Shown: positions 1 through 9,597 of the stretch, one piece after another
Position numbering within the stretch: the first letter of the stretch is position 1
Layout: every line of letters begins with the position of its first letter
NCBI RefSeq assembly: GCF_000516555.1
Contig: NZ_AZSJ01000003.1
Coordinates: forward strand, 443,959-507,958
Length of the DNA: 64,000 nt
DNA from: Afipia sp. P52-10
GTDB taxonomy: Bacteria > Pseudomonadota > Alphaproteobacteria > Rhizobiales > Xanthobacteraceae
Direction of reading: 5' to 3'
The notes under the pieces: model-generated
Database searches by the model: none
Told to the model about the DNA's origin: nothing
What the model saw: the letters and a program-made list of their open reading frames with translations, nothing else
Translations under genes and position numbers: made by a program

Positions 1-714
1 CTGCGTCACCGACACCACCAACGGTGTCCGCGGGTGGTTGTTGCGACTGACGATGGTCTGAACCGCCTGCGCCACTGCCACGGCGGCCATGATCGGATCG
101 CGCGACTCCTGCGGCCGTGCGCCGTGGCTGCCTCGCCCCTTGATTTTGAAGTCGAAGAAATCGGCCCCCGCCATCGCTGCGCCCGGAAACACCGAGACTC
201 GACCCGGCTTGCGGTTCGGTGAATTGTGCAGACCGTAGATTTCGTCGCAGGGGAACTTGTCGAACAGCCCGTCCTTCAGCATCGCTCTTGCGCCGCCGAG
301 CCCTTCCTCGGCGGGCTGAAAGACGAAGACCGCGGTGCCCGCGAAATCACGCGTCTCGGCGAGGTAGCGCGCGGCCCCGAGAAGCATCGTCGTATGACCA
401 TCGTGTCCGCAGGCATGCATCTTGCCGGGGATCGTCGAGGCGTACGGCAAGCCGGTCGCCTCCTGGATCGGCAGCGCGTCCATGTCCGCGCGCAGGCCAA
501 TCCGACGATTGCCATCGTGCTTGCCCTTCAGTTCACCGACGACGCCGGTGCCACCGAGGCCGCGATGGACCGTGATCCCCCATTGCTCCAGCAGCGCCGC
601 AACGATGCCGGAGGTGCGGACCTCCTCGAAGCCGAGTTCAGGATGGGCGTGGATATCGTGACGGATGGCGACGAGTTCATCCTGATACTTCGTGATCCGC
701 TCAATGATGGGCAT
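1..714 (-). CDS. M20-family amidohydrolase (hippurate hydrolase-like), 3' end beyond window
   Basis: The first 238 residues of a metal-dependent amidohydrolase that hydrolyses N-acyl amino acids or similar amides, probably in the cytoplasm. The M20 landmarks are visible: RADMDALP at residues 75-82, the metal-binding HACGHDGHT at 100-108 and PAEEG at 134-138. The reading frame runs off the left edge, so the C-terminal part is missing; family members are usually about 390 residues. The ATG at 714 is the first in frame. The gene is divergent from an MFS transporter with about 200 bases between them. The natural substrate cannot be told from sequence. Confidence 0.88.
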   Translation of the reverse strand, partial: MPIIERITKYQDELVAIRHDIHAHPELGFEEVRTSGIVAALLEQWGITVHRGLGGTGVVGELKGKHDGNRRIGLRADMDALPIQEATGLPYASTIPGKMHACGHDGHTTMLLGAARYLAETRDFAGTAVFVFQPAEEGLGGARAMLKDGLFDKFPCDEIYGLHNSPNRKPGRVSVFPGAAMAGADFFDFKIKGRGSHGARPQESRDPIMAAVAVAQAVQTIVSRNNHPRTPLVVSVTQ

Positions 715-920
715 TGTCCGTTCCAGGAGAATAAATATACCGACTTGATGTCATAACTTAGCACTGTATGCTACAAAGCAGTCCAGATGCAGTTTGCGTA
801 TGCTCTTGTCTCAAGAGGATACCGACTCAGGGGACCGTGCTCCAGATGCGTTTTACGTGGGGCAGGGGCGACGAGGCGCCAAGAACGAAGAAACATAGCG
901 TAAACGAGGGTGCCGGGACG

Positions 921-2135
921 ATGACCACAACAACTGCTGACGACGCTGCAGGCGATGCCCACGCCCGCGCCAACGTGTTTCGTCTCGCCCTCGCCCAGGC
1001 GCTGGCCGGCGCCAATGCGGCGGTGATCTTCGCGACCGGCTCGATCGTCGGCGCGACGCTTGCGCCCAGCATGGCTTTGGCGACGCTGCCGATCTCGACC
1101 TACGTCATCGGCCTTGCCGCGGGTACGCTGCCGACCGGCGCCATCTCGCGACGCTTCGGTCGCCGCGTCGCCTTCATCATCGGCTCTGGCTGCGGTGCCC
1201 TGTGTGGCCTGCTCGCGGCCACCGCCATCGTCATGGGTTCGTTCGCGCTGTTCTGCATGGCCGCGTTCCTCGGCGGGCTTTACGGCGCCGTCGCCCACTC
1301 CTATCGCTTCGCCGCCTCCGACGGCGCGAGCGCCACGTACCGGCCAAAGGCAATCTCCTGGGTGATGGCGGGTGGCGTTTTCGCCGGCGTGCTCGGCCCG
1401 CAGCTGGTCGAATGGACCATGGGCTACTGGCCGCAATACCTGTTCGCGGCGAGCTTCGCGGCGCAGGCGATCGTCGCCCTGATCGCGATGATCGTGCTGT
1501 CCGGCGTGAATGCACCGCCACCGCCGCCGGCCGAACTCGCCGCCGGCCGGCCGCTGCTCGACATCATCCGCCAGCCCCGCTTCATCGCCGCCGCCGTCTG
1601 CGGCGTCGTCTCCTATACGATGATGAATCTGGTGATGACTTCGGCGCCGCTCGCGATGAAGCTGTGCGGATTGACCGTCAGCGATTCCAATTTCGGCCTG
1701 CAGTGGCACATCGTTTCGATGTTCGGGCCGAGCTTCTTCACCGGGATGCTGATCGCGCGCTTCGGCACCACGACCATGGTCGCGGTTGGCCTCCTCCTGG
1801 AAGCCGCAGCCGCCTGCATCGGCCTGTCCGGAATCAGTGCGATGCATTTCTGGGCGGTGCTGATCGTGCTGGGGCTCGGTTGGAACTTCTCGTTCGTCGC
1901 GGCGACCGCCCTGGTGGTCGAGACGCACCGGCCCGAGGAGCGCAACAAGACTCAAGCCTTCAACGACTTCCTGGTGTTCGGAATGATGGCGCTCGGCTCG
2001 CTGTCGAGTGGCCAGCTGCTGTCGAGCTATGGTTGGGACGCGGTCAACATCGTGGTGCTGCCGCTGGTCGCCCTCGCCCTTCTGTTTCTTGCAGCCAGTA
2101 CCATAGCGAAACGCCGCGCCGCCACGGCGGCGTAG
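921..2135 (+). CDS. MFS transporter
   Basis: A major facilitator superfamily permease of 404 residues with roughly twelve hydrophobic helices. A basic loop RRFGRR follows the second helix, the usual MFS loop 2-3 position. An in-frame start 51 codons upstream exists, but the peptide it adds is Cys/Arg-rich and unlike an MFS N terminus, so I choose the ATG at 921, where a GAGGG lies about ten bases upstream. The second half begins near residue 205 after a loop rich in proline. It is convergent with the P450 gene. The substrate is unknown; an efflux role is a guess. Confidence 0.85.
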   Translation: MTTTTADDAAGDAHARANVFRLALAQALAGANAAVIFATGSIVGATLAPSMALATLPISTYVIGLAAGTLPTGAISRRFGRRVAFIIGSGCGALCGLLAATAIVMGSFALFCMAAFLGGLYGAVAHSYRFAASDGASATYRPKAISWVMAGGVFAGVLGPQLVEWTMGYWPQYLFAASFAAQAIVALIAMIVLSGVNAPPPPPAELAAGRPLLDIIRQPRFIAAAVCGVVSYTMMNLVMTSAPLAMKLCGLTVSDSNFGLQWHIVSMFGPSFFTGMLIARFGTTTMVAVGLLLEAAAACIGLSGISAMHFWAVLIVLGLGWNFSFVAATALVVETHRPEERNKTQAFNDFLVFGMMALGSLSSGQLLSSYGWDAVNIVVLPLVALALLFLAASTIAKRRAATAA

Positions 2136-2229
2136 TGGCCGCAGCGGCATGATAGAGCGCCGATCCAGAAACTCCGAGCTAAGCCGGCGACACACGCAAG
2201 CTTAAGATGCCTCGCCAATGGCGCTTTCC

Positions 2230-3465
2230 TCACCAGCTCGCCGGCAACCGCTTCAGCCCGCGCAGCACGAAGGTCGGCCGCCACTCGGGGTTCTCGACGT
2301 CATCGATTCTCAGGGTGGGCAACCGCCGCAGCAGCGTCGCGATCGCAACCTCGGCCTCGATGCGCGCAAGCTGCGCCCCGAGGCAGTGATGGATGCCGCC
2401 GCCGAACGAGTGCGGGCGAATGTTCTTTCGGGCCACGTCGAGCTTGTCGGGCTCGGCATAGGCCTGCGGATCGCGATTGGCCGAGCCGAGCATGCACATC
2501 ACGGAATCGCCCTTCTTGATCTCCTGCCCGCCGATCTCGCCCATGTCCTCCAGCGCGACGCGTCCCGTGACCTGCACCGACGAATCGTAACGCAGGAACT
2601 CCTCGATCGCATTGGGCGTCAGCTCCGGCCGGCTCTTCAGCAGCTCAAGCTGGTCCGGATTGCGATGCAGCGCCAACAGGCCGTTGCCGATCAGGTTGAC
2701 GGTGGTTTCGTGACCGGCGCCGAACAGGAGAATGATATTGCCGCAAAGCTCCTCGTTGGTGAGCTTGTTGCCATCATCCTCCGCCTGCACGAGCTGGGTC
2801 GTCAGGTCGTCACCAGGCTGGCGACGGCGCAGCTCGAACAGCTTCAGGAAGTAATCCAGCGAGTTCTGATGGTTCTGGTTGGCTTCATCGATCTCCGCGC
2901 GCGTCAGCGGAACCGGATCGAGCAGCCGCCCGCCCGTGCGCTCGCGCATAAAGAACAATTCGCGGTCTTCCTCCGGAATCCCAAGCATGTCGCAGATGAC
3001 GATCACCGGCAGGCGAAAGGCGAAATCGGCGATCAGGTCCATGCGGCCGGCCCTTTCCACCCGGTCGATCGAATCGTCAACGATCGCCTGGATGCGCGGC
3101 CGCATGTCTTCGACCCGCCGCGCGGTGAATGCCTTCACCACCAGCCCGCGCAGACGGGTGTGGTCCGGCGGATCCTGCGTCAACATCCAGTGGCTCATCG
3201 ATCGGAACACCGGCTCGTCGAGGATGCCTTCGCCGTAGCGTGCAACCGTGCGGCCGGCGAAATCTTTGCCGAAGCGGCGATCGCGCAGAACCTGTGCGAC
3301 ATCCGCATTCCGGCTGACGAGATAGGCGCCGATTGGCGTCTTCATCATCGGCGCGTGGGTCCGCAGATACTCGTAAAACGGGTAAGGGTTACGGATGAAA
3401 TCCGGCGATAGCGGATTGAAGGCAGGCCCGGCCGCTGGCGCAGCGTTTCTGACGGCTTCGTTCAT
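2230..3465 (-). CDS. cytochrome P450
   Basis: A soluble bacterial class I P450 monooxygenase of 411 residues. Visible landmarks are the I-helix oxygen-binding stretch AGHETT, the K-helix ExxR in EEFLRYD, and the haem loop FGGGIHHCLGAQLAR with the thiolate ligand Cys361. The stretch QDPPDHTRLRGLV near residue 95 is typical of soluble bacterial P450s. No ferredoxin or reductase gene lies beside it, so redox partners must come from elsewhere. It is divergent from an ABC transporter operon across 367 bases. The substrate is not predictable. Confidence 0.93.
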   Translation of the reverse strand: MNEAVRNAAPAAGPAFNPLSPDFIRNPYPFYEYLRTHAPMMKTPIGAYLVSRNADVAQVLRDRRFGKDFAGRTVARYGEGILDEPVFRSMSHWMLTQDPPDHTRLRGLVVKAFTARRVEDMRPRIQAIVDDSIDRVERAGRMDLIADFAFRLPVIVICDMLGIPEEDRELFFMRERTGGRLLDPVPLTRAEIDEANQNHQNSLDYFLKLFELRRRQPGDDLTTQLVQAEDDGNKLTNEELCGNIILLFGAGHETTVNLIGNGLLALHRNPDQLELLKSRPELTPNAIEEFLRYDSSVQVTGRVALEDMGEIGGQEIKKGDSVMCMLGSANRDPQAYAEPDKLDVARKNIRPHSFGGGIHHCLGAQLARIEAEVAIATLLRRLPTLRIDDVENPEWRPTFVLRGLKRLPASW

Positions 3466-3832
3466 GCGCGTCTCGTCCCTCTCTTGTCGTTTTGCACGTA
3501 TCGTTTTCGCAATGCGGAATACATTCTAGGCGATCGGCCGGATGGCCGGTACTCGCATTTGAAATGCGCTGGCGAGAAGGCTTTCCTGCATTTGGCAAGC
3601 TGCAAAGCTCGGCATTTCGAAAATGTGATCGGACCGGCCCAACACGCCGTCGCTATAGAAATGTGCATGCCTCTATGCAGACATGTGTCGCGGGCCGCAC
3701 ACGTTACGTTGAGGTACGCCAGCGGCGCGTGATTTCCGTTGCCTTGCAAAAGGGCTGGGTCCAGTATTCCACCCAATCAATCATAAGAATCTCAATCCAA
3801 ACAAGAATATCAGTCCAAGGGGAGAACGACCG
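3466..3832. other. intergenic region between P450 and ABC transporter operon
   Basis: 367 bases holding the divergent promoters. No convincing ORF is present. Two related AT-rich palindromes occur: CGCATTT-g-AAATGCG at 3554-3568 and a looser CATTT-cga-AAATG about 55 bases further on. They could be sites for one regulator of either flanking gene. An AAGGGGAG ribosome binding site precedes the ATG at 3833. No -10/-35 pair is clear enough to call. Confidence 0.4.
3554..3568. promoter_or_regulatory. candidate operator palindrome
   Basis: A perfect 7-base inverted repeat (CGCATTT / AAATGCG) around a single central base in the P450/ABC divergent region. Its size and symmetry fit a dimeric repressor site. 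The regulator is not encoded nearby, so this remains a guess. Confidence 0.25.
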
Positions 3833-4900
3833 ATGATACCGGCTATCTTGCGCCATGCTACCCTGCGCCAAAGCGCTTTGATCGCTGCGGCGCTGGCAAT
3901 CACGAGCATGAGCGCACCCGCGATGGCGCAGACGCCGCGCGCCAACGGAGAAACCGTCGGTATCCAGAACTACGCCTCCACCACCGGCAACATGCACGCG
4001 ATCGTCGCCAAGGAAAAAGGCTTCTGCGAGAAGTACAATTTCAAATGCGAGATCAAGACCATCAACTCGACCTCGCTCGGTCTGCAGGCGCTGGTCGGCA
4101 AGACCATCGACTTCACCCAAGGCGGGGCTGACCTGGTCGGCGCAGCGGTCGTCGCCGGCGCCGACGTGGTGATCGTCGGCACCAGCCTGCCGGCCAATGT
4201 GCTCTCGGTCAGCGTCCGCAACGACGTGCCGCTGCCGAACCGGCCGAAGGGCTATCCGGCGATCATGCAGGACTTCAAAGGCAAGCGCATCGGCGTCGCC
4301 GCACGCGGCACGTCGAGCGAAAAGTACTTCAACGCCATGCTGAAGGATGGCGGCCTCAAGCCCGAAGACGTCACCTATGTCGCGATCGGCGCTCCGAACA
4401 CCGGCTATACGGCACTCGCGATCGGCAAGCAGATCGACGCCATCATTATGTATCAGCCGCTGACGCAGCTCTGCCAGTTCAACAAGACCTGCGAAACCGT
4501 GATCGACATGACGGTCGGCGAAGGACCGAAGTCGCTGGCAGCGACCATCGGCGCCAACGTCATCTTCGCCGCGCGCCGCGAAATGGCGGAGAGCAACCCG
4601 AAGCTGATGGAGGCCTTCTATGCCGCCATGAAGGACGCCGCGGACTGGTTCAACGATCCGAAGAATTTCGAAGAGCTGGTCAAGATCTACACGCCGATCA
4701 TCTCGTTCGGCGACATGGCGGGGGCCGACGATATGCGGCGGGCCTGGATCAAGAGCGTGATCCCGGCCTACAGCAAGGACCTGAAGGTCAAGGTCTCCGC
4801 GCTGCAGGAGATCATGGACTTCAGCTACGAGAACAAGATCATCGACGTGAAGGTCGATGCGAAGAAGGTTCTCTGGGACAAGGCTCCTCAGACACCCTGA
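3833..4900 (+). CDS. ABC transporter substrate-binding protein (NMT1/THI5-like, NitT/TauT family)
   Basis: The periplasmic solute-binding component of the three-gene importer that follows, 355 residues. A Sec signal peptide is clear: a basic N terminus, a hydrophobic core near residues 15-28, and a cleavage-like AMAQ near residue 33. The mature part follows the SsuA/TauA/NMT1 pattern (YASTTGNMHAIVAKEKG, then DFTQGG and GKRIGVAARGTSSE). The ATPase starts 27 bases downstream, so the genes form one operon. The family takes up sulfonates, nitrate, thiamine precursors or aromatic acids; the substrate here is unknown. Confidence 0.88.
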   Translation: MIPAILRHATLRQSALIAAALAITSMSAPAMAQTPRANGETVGIQNYASTTGNMHAIVAKEKGFCEKYNFKCEIKTINSTSLGLQALVGKTIDFTQGGADLVGAAVVAGADVVIVGTSLPANVLSVSVRNDVPLPNRPKGYPAIMQDFKGKRIGVAARGTSSEKYFNAMLKDGGLKPEDVTYVAIGAPNTGYTALAIGKQIDAIIMYQPLTQLCQFNKTCETVIDMTVGEGPKSLAATIGANVIFAARREMAESNPKLMEAFYAAMKDAADWFNDPKNFEELVKIYTPIISFGDMAGADDMRRAWIKSVIPAYSKDLKVKVSALQEIMDFSYENKIIDVKVDAKKVLWDKAPQTP

Positions 4901-4926
4901 TCCCGGACAACACGAAAGCTCGTATC

Positions 4927-5757
4927 ATGAACATGGCCACGCAACCGGCGCAGGCTCAAAGCGGCGCCGTTCCCTCAAGCCATCCCGCACCCGGCTCGGT
5001 GATCTTCGACAAGGTGTCGGTGGTGTTCGAAGCGGCGAACCTCACCGCCGTCTCGGAATTCTCGCTCGACATCGCGCCGGGCGAGTTCGTCTCGATCGTC
5101 GGCCCGAGCGGCTGCGGCAAGACCACGCTGTTGAACTACGCGGCAGGTCTGCTGCCGCCCGGCGCCGGCCGTGGCCGGCTGCTGGTCAACGGCAAGCCTC
5201 CGGTCACCGGCACCCACGACCTCGCCTACATGCTGGCCCGGGACGCGCTCGCGCCCTGGCGGACCGCACTCGGCAACGCCGAGCTCGGCACCGAGGTCCG
5301 CGGCGTGCCCGCCGAGCAACGCCGTGCCCGCGCGCTCGACCTCTTGGAAAAGGTTGGCCTGAAAGGCTTCGAGAATGCCTACCCGAAGGCGCTGTCGCAA
5401 GGCATGCGCCAGCGTGTTGCGCTCGCCCGCACCTTCTCGCTCGATTCGCCGATCCTTTTGATGGACGAGCCGTTCGGCGCCCTCGATGCGCAGACCAAGC
5501 TGCAACTCGAGGACGTGCTGCTGTCGCTATGGCAGCGCGAACGCCGCACGGTGATCTTCATCACCCACGACCTTTCCGAGGCCGTATCAATGTCCGACCG
5601 CGTGATCGTCATGAGTTCGCGGCCAGGTCGTATCATCGCCGACGTGCCGATCACTCTCGGCCGGCCCCGCTCGGTGCGAGCCCTGCAGAAGGATCCGCAT
5701 TACCACGAGCTGTACTCGCAGGTCTGGAGCAAGCTGGAAGAAGGATTGAGCCAATGA
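4927..5757 (+). CDS. ABC transporter ATP-binding protein (NitT/TauT family)
   Basis: The cytoplasmic ATPase of the importer, 276 residues. Walker A is GPSGCGKTT near residues 60-68. The signature region is atypical: KALSQGMRQRVALAR carries LSQGM where LSGGQ is usual, a common variant in this family. Walker B is LLMDEPFGALD, followed by the switch histidine in ITHDLSEA. The stop overlaps the permease start as ATGA, so the two are translationally coupled. The likely partners are the binding protein upstream and the permease downstream. Confidence 0.93.
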   Translation: MNMATQPAQAQSGAVPSSHPAPGSVIFDKVSVVFEAANLTAVSEFSLDIAPGEFVSIVGPSGCGKTTLLNYAAGLLPPGAGRGRLLVNGKPPVTGTHDLAYMLARDALAPWRTALGNAELGTEVRGVPAEQRRARALDLLEKVGLKGFENAYPKALSQGMRQRVALARTFSLDSPILLMDEPFGALDAQTKLQLEDVLLSLWQRERRTVIFITHDLSEAVSMSDRVIVMSSRPGRIIADVPITLGRPRSVRALQKDPHYHELYSQVWSKLEEGLSQ

Positions 5758-6524
5758 ACGATCAACGGCGGTTGAGCGGCCCGATGATCTGGGTCGCGCG
5801 CATCGTTTTCCTGGCGGCATTCTTCGCGCTGTGGGAATGGGTAGCCGATGCCAAACTGATCGACCCGATCCTGATCGGCAAGCCGAGCGGCATCGCGCAG
5901 TATCTCTGGGACGAGCTGTTCGTCACCCGCAGCCTGCTGAGCGATTTCTACTGGTCGATGGGCGGCACGGTGCTGGCATTCCTGCTTGGCAGCGTCGCCG
6001 GCATCCTGGTCGGCATGCTGTTCGTCACCTCGCCCTCGACGGAGGCGGTGTTCAACCCGATGCTGACCGCACTGAACGCGATGCCACGCATTGCGCTGGC
6101 GCCGTTGTTCATCATCTGGTTCGGCCTCGGCCTCGGATCCAAAGTCGCCGTTGGATTTAGCCTCACCTTCTTCATCGTGCTGACCAGTACGGTGGCCGGA
6201 GGCCGGGGCGTCAATCCGGATCATGTCACGCTGGCGCGCACGCTCGGCGCAAGCGAGTCGCAGATCTTCCGCAAGTTCGTGCTGCCGAGCGCGGTGCCGG
6301 TGATCTTCAACGGGCTGCGTCTCGGCCTCGTGTTCGCGTTGCTCGGCGTGATCGGCGCGGAGATCCTCGCCTCCGAGCACGGCCTCGGCCAGACGCTGTC
6401 GGTGCTGGCGGCGAGCTTCAAGACTAATGGCGTGTTCGGCATCATCTTCCTGTTGTCGCTGATTGGCGTGGCGATCAGCTGGGGGATGACTTCGCTGGAA
6501 AATCGCCTGCTGCGCTGGCGGTAA
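5754..6524 (+). CDS. ABC transporter permease (NitT/TauT family)
   Basis: The inner-membrane permease of the importer, 256 residues with about six transmembrane helices. The EAA-type cytoplasmic loop that docks the ATPase appears as LARTLGASESQIFRKFVLPSAVP. Translation from the ATG at 5754, which overlaps the ATPase stop, gives a family-like N terminus; the longer open frame upstream lies over the ATPase gene. It is the last gene of the operon and is followed by a GC-rich hairpin. Confidence 0.92.
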   Translation: MNDQRRLSGPMIWVARIVFLAAFFALWEWVADAKLIDPILIGKPSGIAQYLWDELFVTRSLLSDFYWSMGGTVLAFLLGSVAGILVGMLFVTSPSTEAVFNPMLTALNAMPRIALAPLFIIWFGLGLGSKVAVGFSLTFFIVLTSTVAGGRGVNPDHVTLARTLGASESQIFRKFVLPSAVPVIFNGLRLGLVFALLGVIGAEILASEHGLGQTLSVLAASFKTNGVFGIIFLLSLIGVAISWGMTSLENRLLRWR

Positions 6525-6552
6525 CTACTGGATCACAGAGGACGTCTTGCGT

Positions 6553-6577
6553 GATGCCCGGCCTCGTGCCGGGCATC
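6553..6577 (+). terminator. GC-rich hairpin, probable bidirectional terminator
   Basis: A perfect 10-base inverted repeat, GATGCCCGGC / GCCGGGCATC, with a 5-base loop between the convergent permease and NCS2 genes. It lacks a long T tract. GCCGGGCAT palindromes are also a common dispersed repeat in this bacterial group, so it may be a repeat serving as a terminator. Confidence 0.5.
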
Positions 6578-6670
6578 AACGTTTTGCGGAGCGCACAGCA
6601 AGGCATCGGCGGGGGTGATCGATGAGAGAGCCCGGCCGTCATGCATCCACGTTCGGTCGACTGAACCACA

Positions 6671-7987
6671 TCAGCCGATCGCAAACTTGCCCGCAAACAG
6701 CAGCGCCAGCACCAGCACCGCAGGCTTCGCCTCCGCAATCTTGCCCGAGATGAGCTTCGCCAGCGCATAGGTGATGAAGCCGAGGCCGATTCCAGTGGCG
6801 ATCGAATAGGTCAACGGCATCGCGATCGCAGCCACCACCGCCGGCGCGTATTCGGTAACATCGTCCCAGTTCATCTCGGCGAGTCCGCGCGCCATCACGC
6901 AGGCGACATAGAGCAGAGCCGCCGACGAGGCATAGGCCGGCACCATGCCTGCGAGTGGCGCGAAGAACAGGGCCAGGAGAAAGAACAGCGCGACGAACAC
7001 CGCCGTCAGACCGGTGCGGCCGCCGGCAGCGACACCGGATGCGCTCTCGATATAGCTCGTCGTGGTCGAGGTACCGATCAGCGAACCGAACATCGCGGCG
7101 AAGCTGTCGGCGATCAACGCCTGCTTCATACGCGGCAGATTGCCATCCTGATCTGTCAGGCCGGCACGATGGGTCACGCCGATCAACGTGCCGGCATTGT
7201 CGAACACGTCGATGAACAGGAACGAGAACACGACGATGATGAACGTCAGTTCGAACGCACGCGAGAAATCGAGTTGCAGCAATGTCGGTGCCAGCGACGG
7301 CGGCAGCGACACGACGCCGCCAAAGCTCGCGAGCCCAAACGGCAGGCCGAGCAGCGACACGGCCAGGATGCCGAGCAGCGTACCGCCGACGACATGGCGC
7401 GCATTCAACGCGACGATCAGCACGAAACCGAGCAGAGAGAGGACCGCGGGCAGGTGATCGAAGCCCGTGAGCGGTCCGAGCGTCACCAGCGTCACCGGAT
7501 GGGCGACGACGATCTTGGCCTGCTCCAATGCGATGATGCCAAGGAATAAGCCGACGCCCGCGGAAATCGCGAACTTGAGGTTGCGGGGGATCGCGTTGAT
7601 CACATACTCGCGGACGCGAAAGATCGAGAGCAAGAAAAACAGCACACCCGAGAGGAAGACGGCTGCAAGCGCCTGCTGCCAGGTATATTTATAGCCGAGG
7701 ACGACCGTGAAGGCGAAGAACGCGTTCAGCCCCATGCCGGGCGCCAACCCGATCGGATAGTTGGCGTAGAATGCCATCACCAGGGTCGACACCGCGGCGG
7801 CGATGCAGGTGGCGACGAAAACCGCGCCCTTGTCCAACCCCGCAGCACCGAGGATCGTCGGGTTGACGAAGACGATGTAGACCATCGTCAGGAACGTGGT
7901 GAGACCAGCGATGAATTCGGTGCGAACTGACGTGCCGTGCGCGCTCAGCCCGAACTGGCGTTCGAGAAAACCGGTCTTCTGTTCCAT
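6671..7987 (-). CDS. NCS2-family purine permease (AzgA-like)
   Basis: A membrane protein of 438 residues with 12-14 hydrophobic segments. It resembles AzgA-type hypoxanthine/guanine/adenine permeases: an N-terminal RTEFIAGLTTFLTMVYIVFVNP, GLAPGMGLNAFFAFTVV, and a later FLFIDVFDNAGTLIGV motif. The start at 7987 gives MEQKTGFLERQF, a usual beginning for this family; the longer frame adds about 100 non-membrane residues without support. It is convergent with the ABC operon, and the gene upstream on the same strand is a glycosyltransferase unrelated in function. Confidence 0.9.
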   Translation of the reverse strand: MEQKTGFLERQFGLSAHGTSVRTEFIAGLTTFLTMVYIVFVNPTILGAAGLDKGAVFVATCIAAAVSTLVMAFYANYPIGLAPGMGLNAFFAFTVVLGYKYTWQQALAAVFLSGVLFFLLSIFRVREYVINAIPRNLKFAISAGVGLFLGIIALEQAKIVVAHPVTLVTLGPLTGFDHLPAVLSLLGFVLIVALNARHVVGGTLLGILAVSLLGLPFGLASFGGVVSLPPSLAPTLLQLDFSRAFELTFIIVVFSFLFIDVFDNAGTLIGVTHRAGLTDQDGNLPRMKQALIADSFAAMFGSLIGTSTTTSYIESASGVAAGGRTGLTAVFVALFFLLALFFAPLAGMVPAYASSAALLYVACVMARGLAEMNWDDVTEYAPAVVAAIAMPLTYSIATGIGLGFITYALAKLISGKIAEAKPAVLVLALLFAGKFAIG

Positions 7988-8073
7988 ATTGCCCTCGCAG
8001 CCGCTGCTGTGAAGCATAGAGCCGCTGCCACCGGGCGCGAGCCACGTGGGCGGTTTTCCACTGGAGAGAGGCT

Positions 8074-9597
8074 CTATTTTGCTGCGCCGACCTGCTGCTG
8101 CGGCCGGATGATTGCCCAACCGATCCGCAACATGGGCTGACGGCCGTTCAGATAACGCGAGAACGTGCGCGGCACTTCCGGCACCAGGCCGGGAAAACGA
8201 CGAGCGATATCCTCCGGCGGCGTACCCGCGGTATCGGCCGCACGCCAGACCACCACGCCGCCGCTCTGCCGGAAAGTCTCGAGCGTGAGCCACGGCGTCT
8301 TTTCCGGCGTCGCATCGAGCAGCAAACGCGGCCGGCCCGGCGCGGTCACGCTGATTAGTGCGGCAAGCTCCGGATCGCCCGCGACCGCGCGCAGCGGCTG
8401 ACCGGTGCGGCGCTGGAAGCTATCGCCGAAGAACGTACCGATGGCGCGCGCGGGAAACATCGTCTTGATGTCGGTTGCGGCAACCAGTGGCTGCACCAGC
8501 GTCATCCCGAGAAGGTACAGCGCTGGCGCGGCAACGATCCAGAGCCAGAGCGTGCGCAACAGGCGCTGCCGGCGGAACGCGATCAGATCACCGGCGGCGA
8601 CCACCGCCGCGAGACCCGACAGCAGCAACAGCGTGCCGCCGCCGCCGAGCAGATGCGGCCAGCCGAGCAGCGCCGACGCCAAGCTGAACAGCAGCGCCGG
8701 CACAACCGCAAAACCGTAGACGAACGGCCGCGCCAACGGATCGATCGGCGGACGGTAAATCACCGGCGCACGCGTTTCGGCGCTATTGAATCGGCGCGCA
8801 TTGACGATCCCCAGCAGCGCAATGCCGGCGAGCGCCAGCAGCAGATAACCCGCGAACATCGCCCAGCGCCAGAGCCATCCTTCCGGCGCCGATACATCGG
8901 ACAGCGCAAACGGCGAACTCGTTCCCGTGCGCCACACGTAAACCGCATAAGGCAGCACCAGTACCAGCACGACCACGGCCGCCAGCGCCGCATCGGCCGA
9001 GGCGAGCGCGCGCCGGCCACGCGCGGTCCCCAGCGCAAAAGTGATCAACAGCACCAGCAGCGGAACTGCCGCATTGGTGGTGAGCAACAACAACCCCGCG
9101 GCGATCGACAGCGAGAACCATGCCCTCCTGAGGCCTTCCAGCACCCGCCAGGCCCCCAGCAGCGTCAGCCCCCATAACGGCTGGGCCAAAATCTCCGGCC
9201 TGAACTCGACCTGCGGAAAGGAGAAGGTCAGGACCGTGGCCGTCAGCAGCACCGCGACCACGGCCTGCTGCGGGCCGACGATCGCGCTGCCGAGGCGGAA
9301 GACCGCCAGGAACGCGACGGCGAAACAGACCTGCGACAGGAGATAGAGACCGAACACATGGTTTCCGGCGAGACGGAAGACGATGTCCGCGAGCCAATAG
9401 GCCAGCGGCGGCTCGTTACCGACGCCCATCATGTATTCCCGGCCATAGGCCAAACTCATAGCCAGGTCGCCGGGCGGACTCGCGTAAAGCAAGGACGGGA
9501 TGATCAGCCACAGCATCGCCTGCGCCAGCACCGCGACCCAGAACATCAGCACGGGCCGCACACGGATCAGTTCGACGATCAGGGAGGTGAAACGCAT
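8074..9597 (-). CDS. GT39-like membrane glycosyltransferase (ArnT/PMT family)
   Basis: An integral membrane protein of 507 residues with about ten helices. It resembles the ArnT/dolichyl-phosphate-mannose family, which transfers a sugar from a polyprenyl-phosphate donor at the periplasmic face. The first loop contains GNEPPLAYWLADIVFRLAGN, the expected place for the catalytic acidic residues, and PPGDLAMS precedes it. The C-terminal 150 residues form a soluble domain. The acceptor (lipid A, another lipid or protein) is unknown. Start chosen at the ATG at 9597. Confidence 0.75.
   Translation of the reverse strand: MRFTSLIVELIRVRPVLMFWVAVLAQAMLWLIIPSLLYASPPGDLAMSLAYGREYMMGVGNEPPLAYWLADIVFRLAGNHVFGLYLLSQVCFAVAFLAVFRLGSAIVGPQQAVVAVLLTATVLTFSFPQVEFRPEILAQPLWGLTLLGAWRVLEGLRRAWFSLSIAAGLLLLTTNAAVPLLVLLITFALGTARGRRALASADAALAAVVVLVLVLPYAVYVWRTGTSSPFALSDVSAPEGWLWRWAMFAGYLLLALAGIALLGIVNARRFNSAETRAPVIYRPPIDPLARPFVYGFAVVPALLFSLASALLGWPHLLGGGGTLLLLSGLAAVVAAGDLIAFRRQRLLRTLWLWIVAAPALYLLGMTLVQPLVAATDIKTMFPARAIGTFFGDSFQRRTGQPLRAVAGDPELAALISVTAPGRPRLLLDATPEKTPWLTLETFRQSGGVVVWRAADTAGTPPEDIARRFPGLVPEVPRTFSRYLNGRQPMLRIGWAIIRPQQQVGAAK

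Noticed and set aside
768-920. Upstream start of the MFS gene
   Set aside because: The extra 51 residues are Cys/Arg-rich and unlike any MFS N terminus; the ATG at 921 gives a normal protein.
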